Source of the DNA: Mucilaginibacter conchicola
Lineage (GTDB): Bacteria; Bacteroidota; Bacteroidia; Sphingobacteriales; Sphingobacteriaceae
DNA length: 64,000 nt
Direction of reading: 5' to 3'
Assembly (NCBI RefSeq): GCF_003432115.1
Contig: NZ_QWDC01000002.1
Span: forward strand, 1,054,001 to 1,118,000
Part shown: piece after piece, positions 33,214-42,010 of the stretch
How the letters are laid out: each line of letters begins with the position of its first letter
Position numbering within the stretch: position 1 is the stretch's first letter
Position numbers and translations under genes: made by a program
Notes under the pieces: generated by a model
Told to the model about the DNA's origin: nothing
The model's database searches: none
The model's input: only the letters and a program-made list of their open reading frames with translations

Positions 33214-33651
33214 ATGAATATTAAAGAATATCCTGAAGTACTTTTGGTAGAAGACCGCGAAGAAGACGCCACCCTTACCATACGCGCACTAAAAAAATAC
33301 AACCTTATAAATGACATCAAGTGGCTTGAAGATGGCCAGCATGCCCTTGATTACCTGTTTGGCACCGGCCCGGAGAAAGTACTGCAGGCTGTACCAAAAT
33401 TGATCTTACTGGATCTGAAATTACCACGCGTTAACGGCCTCGAGGTTTTGGAACAAATAAAATCATCGGAAGGATTAAAAAACACACCGGTTATTATCAT
33501 GACCTCATCAAACGAGGATGTGGATATTAAAAAAGCCTATGATCTTGGGGTTAACAGCTACATTGTAAAACCTATTGATTTTGGTGGCTTTGCTGAAGCC
33601 GTTAAGCAATTAGGCATGTACTGGCTAATACTTAACCAACCGCCAAAATAA
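33214..33651 (+). CDS. Single-domain response regulator (Rcp1-like)
   Basis: A 145-residue receiver domain with nothing attached. The acidic pocket is EDREED near the start, the phospho-acceptor is Asp67 in LILLDLKLPRVNG, and the switch residues are Thr/Ser in IIMTSSNED and Lys in SYIVKPIDF. Single-domain receivers of this type, with an extended loop DYLFGTGPEK, resemble the partners of bacterial phytochromes. Directly downstream of the PAS-GAF kinase, it is its likely phosphorylation partner and may shuttle phosphate to the hybrid protein encoded next. Confidence 0.94.
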   Translation: MNIKEYPEVLLVEDREEDATLTIRALKKYNLINDIKWLEDGQHALDYLFGTGPEKVLQAVPKLILLDLKLPRVNGLEVLEQIKSSEGLKNTPVIIMTSSNEDVDIKKAYDLGVNSYIVKPIDFGGFAEAVKQLGMYWLILNQPPK

Positions 33652-33694
33652 ATTCTCTGCTTTATTACTTGCCCTATACTCTGATCCCAACGCG

Positions 33695-35158
33695 ATGAAC
33701 AATTTGAGAATCGCCCTACTTGCCGATAAACAAACCCTGGTGCACCTTACTGATGTGCTAAGCGCTGCATTTAAACAAGCACAAATAAGCAGTTACGAAA
33801 CGCAAGACGATTTTGATAAATCTGTAAAGCTTTACAACTGCGATGTGATCATAGCGCAGGAGAACCTCGTAAACCGTGGTTTTTACTCGCAGCTTACTCC
33901 GTTCCTCGAGCTTACTAAAATCCCCTTACTGATGTTGAAGGATGAAACTTCGGCGTCGGTAAAGAACCATGTGGTAAAAGAGCTGGTTAAAGATGCCGGC
34001 AATACTTACCTGCAACAATTGCCTAAACTTATTAACCAATTTATTAACGAGCAGTTGGCGGTTACCGGCCAAAGCAAGATCTTGTTTTTAGAGGATGAAG
34101 AGATAGATATTGCATTTATTAAACGTAAGTTTATTAAACTGAACCCACAATACGAGTGCGATGTAGTATCTACCATTGCTGATCTGCGGGCTCAGGTAAG
34201 CCGCAAGAATTACGATATTATTGTATCAGACTTTAACCTACCCGATGGTACTGCGTTTGACTCTATAGCTATTGCTGCAGAGGTTGACATCCCTATTGTG
34301 ATAGCCACGGGACAGGGATCAGAGAAGACAGCTGTAGAGCTGATGAAATCAGGCGCAGCTGATTACCTGATAAAAGATAAGAATGCAGGCGAACACATGC
34401 TGATATTGCCAAGCATTGTAAAATCGGTACTGAACTACAAAAAGCTGGAGAATTACAACAGCGGCCTGCTGGAGATGCTCCGTTTGAAGAACCAAGACCT
34501 CGAGCGCTTTGCACACATCATAGCGCATGATCTGCGGTCGCCTATTGCATCGGCAGTATTGCTCATTAATACGCTGCAAATTTTGGGTGATGACCTGGCG
34601 CCTGAACTGAAGGATACTATGGACCTGCTTACCGGTGTATCGCACAACATGACCAACACCATTGAGGGAATATACCAGTACACGGTAATGGATTCGCAAG
34701 CTGATGCATTTGTGAAGGTAGACATGACCAAAGCTGCAGAAGAAGCCCTGCAAAACCTGCAGGTAAAAGTGAACGAGTGCGGTGCTGTTATTGGCATCCA
34801 GGCTATGCCCGAGATTGATGCCAACTACGTGGCCATGGTACAATTGTTTCAGAACCTGATGGGTAACGGAATCAAATACCGCGGCGATAAGACACCGGAG
34901 CTTACTGTGCGCAGTTTTGAGCAGGGAAATGAACTGGTATTTGCCGTGAGCGATAACGGTATAGGTATAGCCAAGGAGAACCACAAAAAGATCTTCGAGA
35001 TATTTAGCCGCCTGCACAACAGCAGCAGCCAGTACGAGGGCGTAGGCATGGGCCTCACCATTGTAAAACGGATACTTGAACGCCACAGCGGCCGCATCTG
35101 GGTAGAAAGCGACCTGGGCGAGGGCACTACTTTCTTTTTTGCTTTGAAGAAGATGTAA
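33695..35158 (+). CDS. Receiver-histidine kinase hybrid with degenerate N-terminal receiver
   Basis: A 487-residue soluble protein. Residues 1-120 have the alternation of a receiver but the acceptor Asp is replaced (CDVIIAQENLVNRG). Residues about 127-245 are an intact receiver with Asp179 (DIIVSDFNLPDG) and LIKDKNAGEH. A HisKA domain has His278 in RFAHIIAHDLRSPIAS, followed by HATPase motifs (NLMGNGIKYR, DNGIGIAKENHKKIFEIFSRLH, GVGMGLTIVKRI). Receiver-then-kinase order suggests that phosphorylation of the receiver controls kinase output, a downstream step of a relay starting with the PAS-GAF kinase 500 bases upstream. Confidence 0.92.
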   Translation: MNNLRIALLADKQTLVHLTDVLSAAFKQAQISSYETQDDFDKSVKLYNCDVIIAQENLVNRGFYSQLTPFLELTKIPLLMLKDETSASVKNHVVKELVKDAGNTYLQQLPKLINQFINEQLAVTGQSKILFLEDEEIDIAFIKRKFIKLNPQYECDVVSTIADLRAQVSRKNYDIIVSDFNLPDGTAFDSIAIAAEVDIPIVIATGQGSEKTAVELMKSGAADYLIKDKNAGEHMLILPSIVKSVLNYKKLENYNSGLLEMLRLKNQDLERFAHIIAHDLRSPIASAVLLINTLQILGDDLAPELKDTMDLLTGVSHNMTNTIEGIYQYTVMDSQADAFVKVDMTKAAEEALQNLQVKVNECGAVIGIQAMPEIDANYVAMVQLFQNLMGNGIKYRGDKTPELTVRSFEQGNELVFAVSDNGIGIAKENHKKIFEIFSRLHNSSSQYEGVGMGLTIVKRILERHSGRIWVESDLGEGTTFFFALKKM

Positions 35159-35279
35159 GAAGCACATGTGGCTTACCTTACAGGCTTGGGGTGGTTTGTA
35201 GGCGAAATGAGGATGTAACGCAACGCCCAATCGATGTGGTTAATGCTTTAATATAGCTAAAACGCGTTTAAACCATTAT

Positions 35280-35324
35280 GGAATAACAATTGTTTTGTAC
35301 GCTATTGTAAAAAGGTTAACTTAC
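35280..35324 (+). promoter_or_regulatory. Promoter and conserved upstream block of the PAS-GAF paralogue
   Basis: GGAATAACAATTGTTTTGTA (35280-35299) is 18 of 20 identical to the block before the kinase gene; TTTG (35294-35297), 19 bases and TAACTTAC (35317-35324) form the promoter. The centre AACAATTGTT is a perfect 10-bp palindrome. Confidence 0.5.
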
Positions 35325-35348
35325 TAATTATTAAGCTGGTACAAACAC

Positions 35349-36350
35349 ATGACTACAAATAGCAACTCCCCGCTTTCTTCTGCCGGGGGATCACAACAAT
35401 ATGCATCTTATTTTGAAACCAACTCTGATAGCATCCTGATACATGATGAGAGTGGAAATTTATTAGAAGCCAACAATGAAGCTTGCCGGATGTTAGGATA
35501 CACCAAACCCGAACTGTTGCAGATGAACATTGCCGACCTTGAAGCAGGCTTGCAAACAATTTCAACACAAAAAGGCTGGGCAAATTTTCTCACATCAAAT
35601 TCGCTTATCCTGCAGCGCGATTTTCGCAAAAAAGATAACAGTATTTTTGCGGTAGAAATATATTACAGATGCTTTGATAAAGCAGGCGAAGCTTTCTATG
35701 AGTGTACCGTAAAAGATGTAAGCGAGCGTAATTTGTTAAGGCTTAGAGAGCGTAACCGCGTGCGCATATTAGAACTGTTGGCTATTGATGCCGATATATA
35801 TACCATTTTGAATGCGATTGTAAGATCAATAGAAGAAGAAGCACCCAACTGTATTTGTACAATCCAACTTTACGATAAAAAAACTAACACACTAAATTTT
35901 GGTGCAGCACCCGGTATGCCCGATTTTTATAATCAGGCAACCAATGGAGTAACCGCTGCTGAAGGCGTAGGTTCATGCGGAACCGCTGCATTTTCTAAAA
36001 CATTGGTTTGCGTTGAGGATATAGCCACCCACCCATATTGGGCCGACTATAAAGATCTTGCTTTTAGGGCCGGAGTACGCTCATGCTGGTCGCAACCCAT
36101 TATATCAGCAAGAGGAGAACTGGTAGGTACGTTTGCAATTTACCATAGCGAACCTCAAACACCAGCGGATAAAGATCTGCAAAGAATAACATACGGAGCC
36201 CGCTTTGCCAACCTTGCAATAGAAAACAGGCGTATAAAAGCCGAGTTATTAGAAAATAAAACCTATTTGGAGCAATTGTTACAAGAACGCACGCAAGAAC
36301 TGGCACGCGTTATTAAAGAACGTGATGCGTTAAAGCAGGCAAAAAGCTAA
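35349..36350 (+). CDS. PAS-GAF sensor protein lacking a kinase domain
   Basis: A 333-residue soluble protein nearly collinear with residues 1-325 of the kinase encoded at 31542: same PAS (NSDSILIHDESGNLLEANNEACRMLGYTK) and GAF (GVGSCGTAAFSKTLVCVEDIATHPYWADYKDLAFRAGVRSCWSQPI), roughly three-quarters identical by eye. It stops after the coiled linker (LLENKTYLEQLLQERTQELARVIKERDALKQAKS), where the HisKA domain would begin. It arose by duplication with loss of the output module. It could dimerise with the full kinase through the shared domains and modulate it, or bind the same ligand; both are inference. A terminator follows. Confidence 0.9.
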   Translation: MTTNSNSPLSSAGGSQQYASYFETNSDSILIHDESGNLLEANNEACRMLGYTKPELLQMNIADLEAGLQTISTQKGWANFLTSNSLILQRDFRKKDNSIFAVEIYYRCFDKAGEAFYECTVKDVSERNLLRLRERNRVRILELLAIDADIYTILNAIVRSIEEEAPNCICTIQLYDKKTNTLNFGAAPGMPDFYNQATNGVTAAEGVGSCGTAAFSKTLVCVEDIATHPYWADYKDLAFRAGVRSCWSQPIISARGELVGTFAIYHSEPQTPADKDLQRITYGARFANLAIENRRIKAELLENKTYLEQLLQERTQELARVIKERDALKQAKS

Positions 36351-36379
36351 AGCAACCTTTGATCGTTTAATAAGAATAA

Positions 36380-36415
36380 AAATCGGCATTTGGTTATAAG
36401 GCTAAATGCCGATTT
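36380..36415 (+). terminator. Terminator after the PAS-GAF protein
   Basis: AAATCGGCATTT and AAATGCCGATTT form a 12-bp perfect stem 30 bases after the stop codon, also facing the convergent gene that ends at 36435. Confidence 0.75.
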
Positions 36416-36434
36416 GCTTCTTTAACTCAAGTTA

Positions 36435-37121
36435 TTATTTAATTTTATCTTCATCAATTTCAAACATCTTTGGATCGATAGCCTGCTTTTTCACCGAAAT
36501 CACGTCATAGGTTTTACTTGATAAAATATTTTTGTGTGAGCTATCATAATGTACCGCTTTCAGCTTTAAATAAAATTCCCCAGACTCGGTAACCACTTTA
36601 TTGAAGAAACCCAAGCGCCAATTTTTAAAATCTTCTTTATTTACACTTAAGTAATCTCTGGAAAATACAAACGTAAAATCGGTGTATGTTTTCGAGTCCT
36701 TTTCGGCGAAACTCGTAGTAAGATTAATTTCTTCACACGGCTGCGAAAGTATCTTGTCGTTTATCTTATTAACGCTGAACTTCTCCAATCTTTCTTTTGG
36801 GTTATTTAATTGTAGTTTGCGTAAAGTGTCTGAATTATTGAAAAGTAGTAATCTTAAAGGCCCATCTTTGAAGTAATAATCTTTAACCAAATGAAAACTC
36901 GGCAATCTATAAGAGTGAAGGCTAACGTAATTACCGTGTGAGTAAAACAATTGTACGGTATCCTCTAAATTAAAAAGGCTATCCCTATCTTTAATTACCT
37001 CGTGATATGTAATTATCCCTTCAAATTCTTTTGCGTTACTTTTTGAGGCTTTGTTTTTGCATTCAGCGAAGCCAATCGAGATTGCTAACCCGAATGAGAT
37101 AATTTTTAAGGCTTTAGGCAT
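36435..37121 (-). CDS. Hypothetical exported protein
   Basis: A 228-residue protein with a signal peptide (about 1-20, IISFGLAISIGFAEC). Cys21 could be a lipid site, but Glu just before it is unusual for a lipobox. The rest is beta-rich with a repeated pattern of Asp/Lys/Phe (TYHEVIKDRDSLFNLEDTVQLFYSHGNYVSLHSYR). No family is recognised. The coding sequence is visibly more A/T-rich than neighbouring genes, which may hint at a different origin. It is upstream on the minus strand of nothing but the terminator region; the NTF2-like gene lies 39 bases before it. Confidence 0.65.
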   Translation of the reverse strand: MPKALKIISFGLAISIGFAECKNKASKSNAKEFEGIITYHEVIKDRDSLFNLEDTVQLFYSHGNYVSLHSYRLPSFHLVKDYYFKDGPLRLLLFNNSDTLRKLQLNNPKERLEKFSVNKINDKILSQPCEEINLTTSFAEKDSKTYTDFTFVFSRDYLSVNKEDFKNWRLGFFNKVVTESGEFYLKLKAVHYDSSHKNILSSKTYDVISVKKQAIDPKMFEIDEDKIK

Positions 37122-37160
37122 ATTTTAGTCCTTTATCTGATAGATCTGTTCAAAGTTCTC

Positions 37161-37583
37161 TCAGCTCGAGTGATCGACAACTATCTTCCACGCTCCGTTT
37201 ATCTTTTTAAACCATAGCGTGTAGTAGCCTGTTGATGAACTGGTTTTATATTTCAAATGCCAGCCACCGTAAACAAATGCGTTGTCTTTGTTTATGATCT
37301 CAACTTTTTTTATGGCGTAGGTAAGAGTGCCCATGTTGGTTTTAGATTTAGCATAGGTTTGCTGATAGTTCTTCAGCGTGTTGGCGTAGCCGAAAGTAGG
37401 GCCGGTTGGGCTCACAAACATTACCGAGTCTGATTTCCAGTAACAGTGCATAAAGGTTTCCAGGTCGCCTTTGTTCCAGGCCTGGCGTGATGTTTCCATT
37501 ACTTTTAGTATCGCCTGGCGGTCTTGCGCTTTAACAAAAATAACTGAGAGTATTAAAAAGCAGCAGATGATGAGTTTCTTCAT
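37161..37583 (-). CDS. Secreted NTF2-like / DUF4440-type protein
   Basis: A 140-residue protein with signal peptide (1-19, ending VKAQ). The rest is an NTF2-like fold of the DUF4440/SnoaL group: DRQAILKVMETSRQAWNKGDLETFMHCYWKSDSVMFVSPTGPTFGYANTLKNYQQTY, ending in YTLWFKKINGAWKIVVDHSS. Such small secreted proteins are of unknown function. It may be cotranscribed with the hypothetical gene that follows. The start at 37583 is preferred to a codon further upstream because it begins the signal peptide. Confidence 0.87.
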   Translation of the reverse strand: MKKLIICCFLILSVIFVKAQDRQAILKVMETSRQAWNKGDLETFMHCYWKSDSVMFVSPTGPTFGYANTLKNYQQTYAKSKTNMGTLTYAIKKVEIINKDNAFVYGGWHLKYKTSSSTGYYTLWFKKINGAWKIVVDHSS

Positions 37584-37724
37584 AGGCCTAATATACAAAT
37601 GTTAGGGGAGTTGTATTTACACCTATACTGCATATATCGCTTGTTGTACAGTTGGCCTTTAAGAAGTATATTGTTGTTCTTAACTTAGCACAAGTGCCTG
37701 TAAATAGTATTAAATTGTAAGTTT

Positions 37725-38147
37725 ATGCTTTCTGTATATATATCCACATTAATAGCATTTGTTTCGTTTTTTGCTCCGCAACAGCAAAGTAAGGTTCCAG
37801 ATCTGTTCAAAGGAAATTTTGCAGACGATTATGGTATTAAGTATTCTATCAACGATACCCTTTGGATACAACAGCCCCGCAGTAAATACCATATTATAAA
37901 ATGGAATACAAAAGAGCAATACATAGTAGCCCGTAACGATGCCCAAAACCCGGGCGAAGGCGGCTTGTATACCCGTATTGATTATATGCAGTTCAGTAAT
38001 ATGGAGCCATGGAAGTGGGGTTTTTGCCTTTCTGTTTATGACGCCAAAACAGATGCCATTGCCGAAAGCACCGCCAAAGCTGATAGGCAAAATCCAAAAA
38101 AAGGCTGCGGCGGGTATCCATTCTCGAGGATGAAAAGGCTTAACTAA
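37725..38147 (+). CDS. Hypothetical exported protein
   Basis: A 140-residue protein with a hydrophobic start (about 1-17) resembling a signal peptide or anchor. The central region FKGNFADDYGIKYSINDTLWIQQPRSKYHIIKWNTKEQYIVARND reads like a small beta-barrel or lipocalin-like fold; the tail is basic with QNPKKGCGGYPFSRMKRLN. The sequence NFxDDYGIxYxI is seen in small secreted Bacteroidota proteins, without assigned function. It is convergent with the GH20 gene and followed by a palindromic repeat and a terminator. Confidence 0.68.
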   Translation: MLSVYISTLIAFVSFFAPQQQSKVPDLFKGNFADDYGIKYSINDTLWIQQPRSKYHIIKWNTKEQYIVARNDAQNPGEGGLYTRIDYMQFSNMEPWKWGFCLSVYDAKTDAIAESTAKADRQNPKKGCGGYPFSRMKRLN

Positions 38148-38163
38148 TCATACATCAAAACGC

Positions 38164-38252
38164 GTCATTGCGAGGAACGAAGCAATCTCCGAACTATACA
38201 GAGAGGCTCATCCTGAAGAGATTGCCACGTCGCTGTTGCTCCTCGCAATGAC
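38164..38252. repeat. Dispersed palindromic repeat, copy 2 (type A)
   Basis: 89 bp, opening GTCATTGCGAGGAACGAAGC and closing CTCCTCGCAATGAC, between convergent genes. Confidence 0.88.
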
Positions 38253-38260
38253 GTGGGTAT

Positions 38261-38297
38261 AAATAAGAAAAGCCGCTTTTAGCGGCTTTTCTTATTT
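38261..38297. terminator. Bidirectional terminator before GH20
   Basis: AAATAAGAAAAGCCGCT, loop TTT, AGCGGCTTTTCTTATTT: a 17-bp perfect stem with T-rich ends serving both convergent genes. Confidence 0.88.
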
Positions 38298-38308
38298 ATA
38301 AATTCTTC

Positions 38309-40213
38309 TTACTTCAATCTGCTTTTCAATTCAGATATCGGCATGCTGATCATGCGGCCTACAGGCTGTTTGCCACGGTAGGTGATTACCTTTAATTGTG
38401 TGGCATCAATCGGTACGGTTAACACACCAATGTACTTAGGATAAAATCTATCCGGGTATGAGTTATCAAAGCTGTAGTAAATATCCAGGCCTTTTACCTC
38501 GTTGGTTAGCGTAACATTTAATGTACTATCTGCGTTGCGGCCAACTTTAAAATCTGGGTCGTAAGCACTTGGCGCGTATTTGGTTTCGGCCTCATCAAAA
38601 CGTGCGAAGTGTTTCTCTACTTTACCAAAGAAGGTATCAAAATTCTTTTTAGCCGCCGGCGACCATACGCTCTCTGCCAGTGCAAAACCACGTGGCCATG
38701 TCATATACTCCACCTGGCGGATGTTGTACACTTGCTCTGTCCATAAGTTGGCTTGTCCGCCTTTTATCAGTTTGGCATTAACACCAGCCGGAACAGGGTC
38801 AAACTCGTAAGTTTTGCTTAAACGTAATGATGCATAAACATGCGGTTCCATTACGCGGTCGCTTTGCATGTAGTCGAGGTAAACGTAGGTAGTTGGGCTC
38901 ATCACTACCTCGTGGCCAAGGTTTGCAGCCTCTATACCGCCTTTAACACCTCTCCAGCTCATTAAAGCAGCGTTAGGGCCAATGCCACCTTCCAGTATCT
39001 CATCCCAACCCAAAAACTTCTTGCCTTTTGATTCTACTATCTTTTCTACACGTTTCTCAAAATAACTTTGTACTTCTTCCTGCGTTTTCAGGTTTTCTTT
39101 AGCCATCAGCGCTTTTACCTGGTCGCTTTGCTCCCAAAAGTTTTTAGCACATTCGTCGCCACCCATGTGGATGTACTGGAACGGGAAAAGCTGTGCCAAC
39201 TCGCCAACAACCTTGTCCAGAAACTGGTAAGTGAACTCGCCCGCAGGGTTAAGGGTATTATCAACAATGGCAGGGTGGCCCGGTTTAGACCAGTCCATAA
39301 TTTTCTCACCATAACGAACAGTGTATTTATCAGCACCGGCAGTGGCCGAAAGCTCTGGGTATGATGCAACAGCCGCTAAACTGTGGCCCGGTACATCAAC
39401 CTCGGGCATAATATTCACAAAACGCTGCTGCGCATATTTTACTACCTCGCGGATATCATCCTGAGTATAAAAACCACCGTAGTTGCGTTGCTCGCCTGGT
39501 CTTGGCGGGGCAAAATTACCAAACTCGCCTTCGCGTTTAATATTGTAAGCGCCAACCGTGGTTAACTTAGGGAAGCTCTTGATCTCCACGCGCCATCCTT
39601 CATCATCAGTCAAATGCCAGTGAAACAGGTTAAGCTTGTACTTAGCCATGTTATCTATATAGCTCATTACTTCTTTTTTAGTGAAGAAGTGGCGAGATAC
39701 ATCTAACATTAATCCTCTCCAGGCAAAACGTGGATAGTCGGTAATGTCAACTGCCGGTACGGTCCATTTTACATTTTTAGCAACCTCTTTACCCTCTATC
39801 TCTTTAGGCAACAGCTGGAATAAAGTTTGCAAGCCATAGTATAAACCGGCTTCGGTATTGGCTTTTATAGTAACACCATGTGTTTTTGACGACAGGTAAT
39901 AACCTTCCTGCCCTATAACATTATCAGGCGTGGTATTAAGCACTAATTTAATAGCTGCGGTAGGGGCAGATGCTTTTACGTGCACCATTTTACCGGTAGC
40001 TGTTGAGAATTTACTTTTGATGAGATCAAGCACCGGTGTCATCTTAGTAGTAAGAGGAGCTTGTACGGTAATCTCTTTAGGTAAAATGAACTGGCCGGTG
40101 TGCGCGGTGGTTTTTACCGGCTCGGGTATTATTGCAAAAGTGCTGGTTGGTGTTTGTGCAAAAACAGCCGGTGCCAGCAGGCATGACAATACCAATAGGG
40201 AAAATTTCTTCAT
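38309..40213 (-). CDS. Beta-N-acetylhexosaminidase, glycoside hydrolase family 20
   Basis: A 634-residue exported enzyme that releases terminal GlcNAc or GalNAc. Signal peptide 1-20; a GH20b-type N-terminal domain (about 25-155); then the catalytic TIM barrel beginning YPRFAWRGLMLDVSRHFF, with NLFHWHLTDDEGWR and the catalytic Asp353-Glu354 pair in HMGGDEC. Substrate-assisted catalysis through the acetamido group is known for the family. A C-terminal beta-rich part (about 550-634), with chitobiase C-like YYSFDNSYPDRFYPKYIGVL, completes it. It may release GlcNAc from chitin-type oligomers or glycoproteins; context does not say which. It has its own terminator and no adjacent SusCD. Confidence 0.95.
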   Translation of the reverse strand: MKKFSLLVLSCLLAPAVFAQTPTSTFAIIPEPVKTTAHTGQFILPKEITVQAPLTTKMTPVLDLIKSKFSTATGKMVHVKASAPTAAIKLVLNTTPDNVIGQEGYYLSSKTHGVTIKANTEAGLYYGLQTLFQLLPKEIEGKEVAKNVKWTVPAVDITDYPRFAWRGLMLDVSRHFFTKKEVMSYIDNMAKYKLNLFHWHLTDDEGWRVEIKSFPKLTTVGAYNIKREGEFGNFAPPRPGEQRNYGGFYTQDDIREVVKYAQQRFVNIMPEVDVPGHSLAAVASYPELSATAGADKYTVRYGEKIMDWSKPGHPAIVDNTLNPAGEFTYQFLDKVVGELAQLFPFQYIHMGGDECAKNFWEQSDQVKALMAKENLKTQEEVQSYFEKRVEKIVESKGKKFLGWDEILEGGIGPNAALMSWRGVKGGIEAANLGHEVVMSPTTYVYLDYMQSDRVMEPHVYASLRLSKTYEFDPVPAGVNAKLIKGGQANLWTEQVYNIRQVEYMTWPRGFALAESVWSPAAKKNFDTFFGKVEKHFARFDEAETKYAPSAYDPDFKVGRNADSTLNVTLTNEVKGLDIYYSFDNSYPDRFYPKYIGVLTVPIDATQLKVITYRGKQPVGRMISMPISELKSRLK

Positions 40214-40423
40214 ATAGGTTTGTTGAGTTTTGGTTTGTGGATGATATGCAAGTTATAACTTTTTAATATTATTTAAAAAGTTTTTTATACTTAAAGATTG
40301 CGCCAATAAGTGCCTGAATATTATATAACTGCAAATATTGGAAATTGGTTTTTTTATTTAAATTGCCATTGATAAACCAACAGCTGCTCTCAACAGCTAT
40401 CAACCATTAATAACAACTAAGCT

Positions 40424-41824
40424 ATGTCTACAGACCGCAGGAAGTTTCTGAAACATCTGGGCACCTCAGTATTACTGACCTCTGCCTCACTTAACAGTTT
40501 TGCCGCAAAACAAGAGAACGAAGTACGTATACTACGCGATAAAAAGCGCGTTAGCCCTAATGATAAAGTGCGCATTGCTACCATAGGTATGGGCATTATG
40601 GGCTTTAATGATACCCGCGCGGCATTGGCAGTTCCGGGGGTAGAGCTGGTGGGTGTGTGCGACTTGTACAAAGGCCGCCTTGCCCGTTCAAAAGAGGTGT
40701 ACGGTAAAGACCTGTTCACAACCATGGATCACCGCGAGATACTGGAGCGTAAAGATATAGATGCCGTAATTGTAGCTACCAGCGATAACTGGCACAGCCA
40801 GATAGCCATTGATGCCATGCGCAAAGGCAAGGCTGTATATAGCGAGAAACCAATGGTGCATAAAATAAGCCAGGGCCTTGAGGAGATCCGCGTGCAGAAA
40901 GAAACTAAAGCGGTTTTCCAGGTGGGCAGCCAGCGTGTAAGCAGTATTGCTTATCGCAAAGCGAAGGAGATGTATGAGGCCGGAGCAATAGGAAAGATCA
41001 ACTCTATCGAAGCATCGTTTAATCGCAACAGCGGATTGGGGGCATGGCAATACACACTGCCGATGGACGGTAACATACAAAATGTAGACTGGGCGCGTTT
41101 CCAGGCTACGGCACCGCCAAATGAGAAGCATGATTTTGACCCGCTGCGTTTCTTCCGTTGGAGAAATTACCGCGAGTATGGTACCGGAGTTGCCGGTGAC
41201 TTGTTCGTTCACTTGTTAAGCGGTATCCATTTTATAACCGGTTCAAAAGGGCCCGAGACCATTTTCTCGATAGGTGCTTTAGATTACTGGAAAGATGGCC
41301 GTAACGTGCCCGATGTAATGAGTGCAGTTATCCAGTACGGCGAAACAAAAGAGCATCCGGCTTTCCAGGTAACACTTCGTGTGAACTTTGTAAGCGGCGA
41401 GGGTGATTACGGCACAACAAAAATTATAGGCTCTGAAGGTGTAATGGACCTGGGCGGAGAAGGCGAAAGTTTCAGCATCCGTAAAAACCATATTACTGAT
41501 GCGCCGGGCATTGGTGGTTGGGATTCATTAGAAACCTACCCGGAGGCAGAGCAAAAGAAACTACTGGCGGCTTACAACCAGCGCTGGACAAAAGCCCAGC
41601 AGGAAGCTCCTAAATCAGAGCCGATAGTTTATCGAGCCCCTGAAGACTATAGCGCAAACATTGACCACATGACCAATTTCTTTGATGCTATCCGCACCGG
41701 TAAACCAATTGTGGAAGATGCTGTATTCGGTTTTAGGGCAGCAGCTCCGGCACTGGCCTGTAACGATAGCTATTTCCAGAAGAAAGTTATCCGTTGGGAT
41801 GCGGAGAATATGAAATTGGTGTAA
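40424..41824 (+). CDS. Tat-exported Gfo/Idh/MocA family oxidoreductase
   Basis: A 466-residue protein whose N-terminus has a twin-arginine signal (DRRKFLKHLG, then a hydrophobic stretch ending NSFAAK), so it is probably folded with its cofactor before export. The Rossmann domain shows VRIATIGMGIMGFNDTRAAL and the motif VYSEKPMVHKISQGL (the EKP of the family). The C-terminal domain contains FFRWRNYREYGTGVAGDLFVHLLSG. Periplasmic members with tightly bound NAD(P) interconvert sugars, as in glucose-fructose oxidoreductase; others act on 3-keto sugars or glycosaminides. It lies convergent with the TIM-barrel isomerase and close to the 3-keto-glycoside operon. Confidence 0.93.
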   Translation: MSTDRRKFLKHLGTSVLLTSASLNSFAAKQENEVRILRDKKRVSPNDKVRIATIGMGIMGFNDTRAALAVPGVELVGVCDLYKGRLARSKEVYGKDLFTTMDHREILERKDIDAVIVATSDNWHSQIAIDAMRKGKAVYSEKPMVHKISQGLEEIRVQKETKAVFQVGSQRVSSIAYRKAKEMYEAGAIGKINSIEASFNRNSGLGAWQYTLPMDGNIQNVDWARFQATAPPNEKHDFDPLRFFRWRNYREYGTGVAGDLFVHLLSGIHFITGSKGPETIFSIGALDYWKDGRNVPDVMSAVIQYGETKEHPAFQVTLRVNFVSGEGDYGTTKIIGSEGVMDLGGEGESFSIRKNHITDAPGIGGWDSLETYPEAEQKKLLAAYNQRWTKAQQEAPKSEPIVYRAPEDYSANIDHMTNFFDAIRTGKPIVEDAVFGFRAAAPALACNDSYFQKKVIRWDAENMKLV

Positions 41825-41839
41825 CATCGCCACTTTCCC

Positions 41840-41937
41840 GTCATTGCGAGGACGCCGAAGGCGACGTGGCAATCCCCGATAAGCAGAGCCGCTCTGTAAG
41901 TAGGGGATTGCCACGTCGCTATGCTCCTCGCAATGAC
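41840..41937. repeat. Dispersed palindromic repeat, copy 3 (type A)
   Basis: 98 bp, opening GTCATTGCGAGGACGCCGAA and closing TGCTCCTCGCAATGAC, with central CAGAGCCGCTCTG; lies between convergent genes. Confidence 0.88.
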
Positions 41938-41953
41938 GAATTTGTACCAAACA

Positions 41954-41996
41954 AAAAAGCCGGGCGCTTCTCAGCGGCCGGCTTTACTTTTATAAG
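41954..41996. terminator. Terminator between oxidoreductase and isomerase genes
   Basis: AAAAGCCGG...CCGGCTTT with an inner CGCT/AGCG stem, with A/T-runs on both sides, between convergent stop codons. Confidence 0.7.
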
Positions 41997-42010
41997 TGTT
42001 CAATCAATAG

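Noticed and set aside
34349..35230. 293-codon open frame opposite the receiver-kinase hybrid
   Set aside because: No family resemblance and fully antisense to kinase motifs.
41615..41950. Open frame running through repeat copy 3
   Set aside because: Same kind of repeat-derived reading frame, antisense to the oxidoreductase end.
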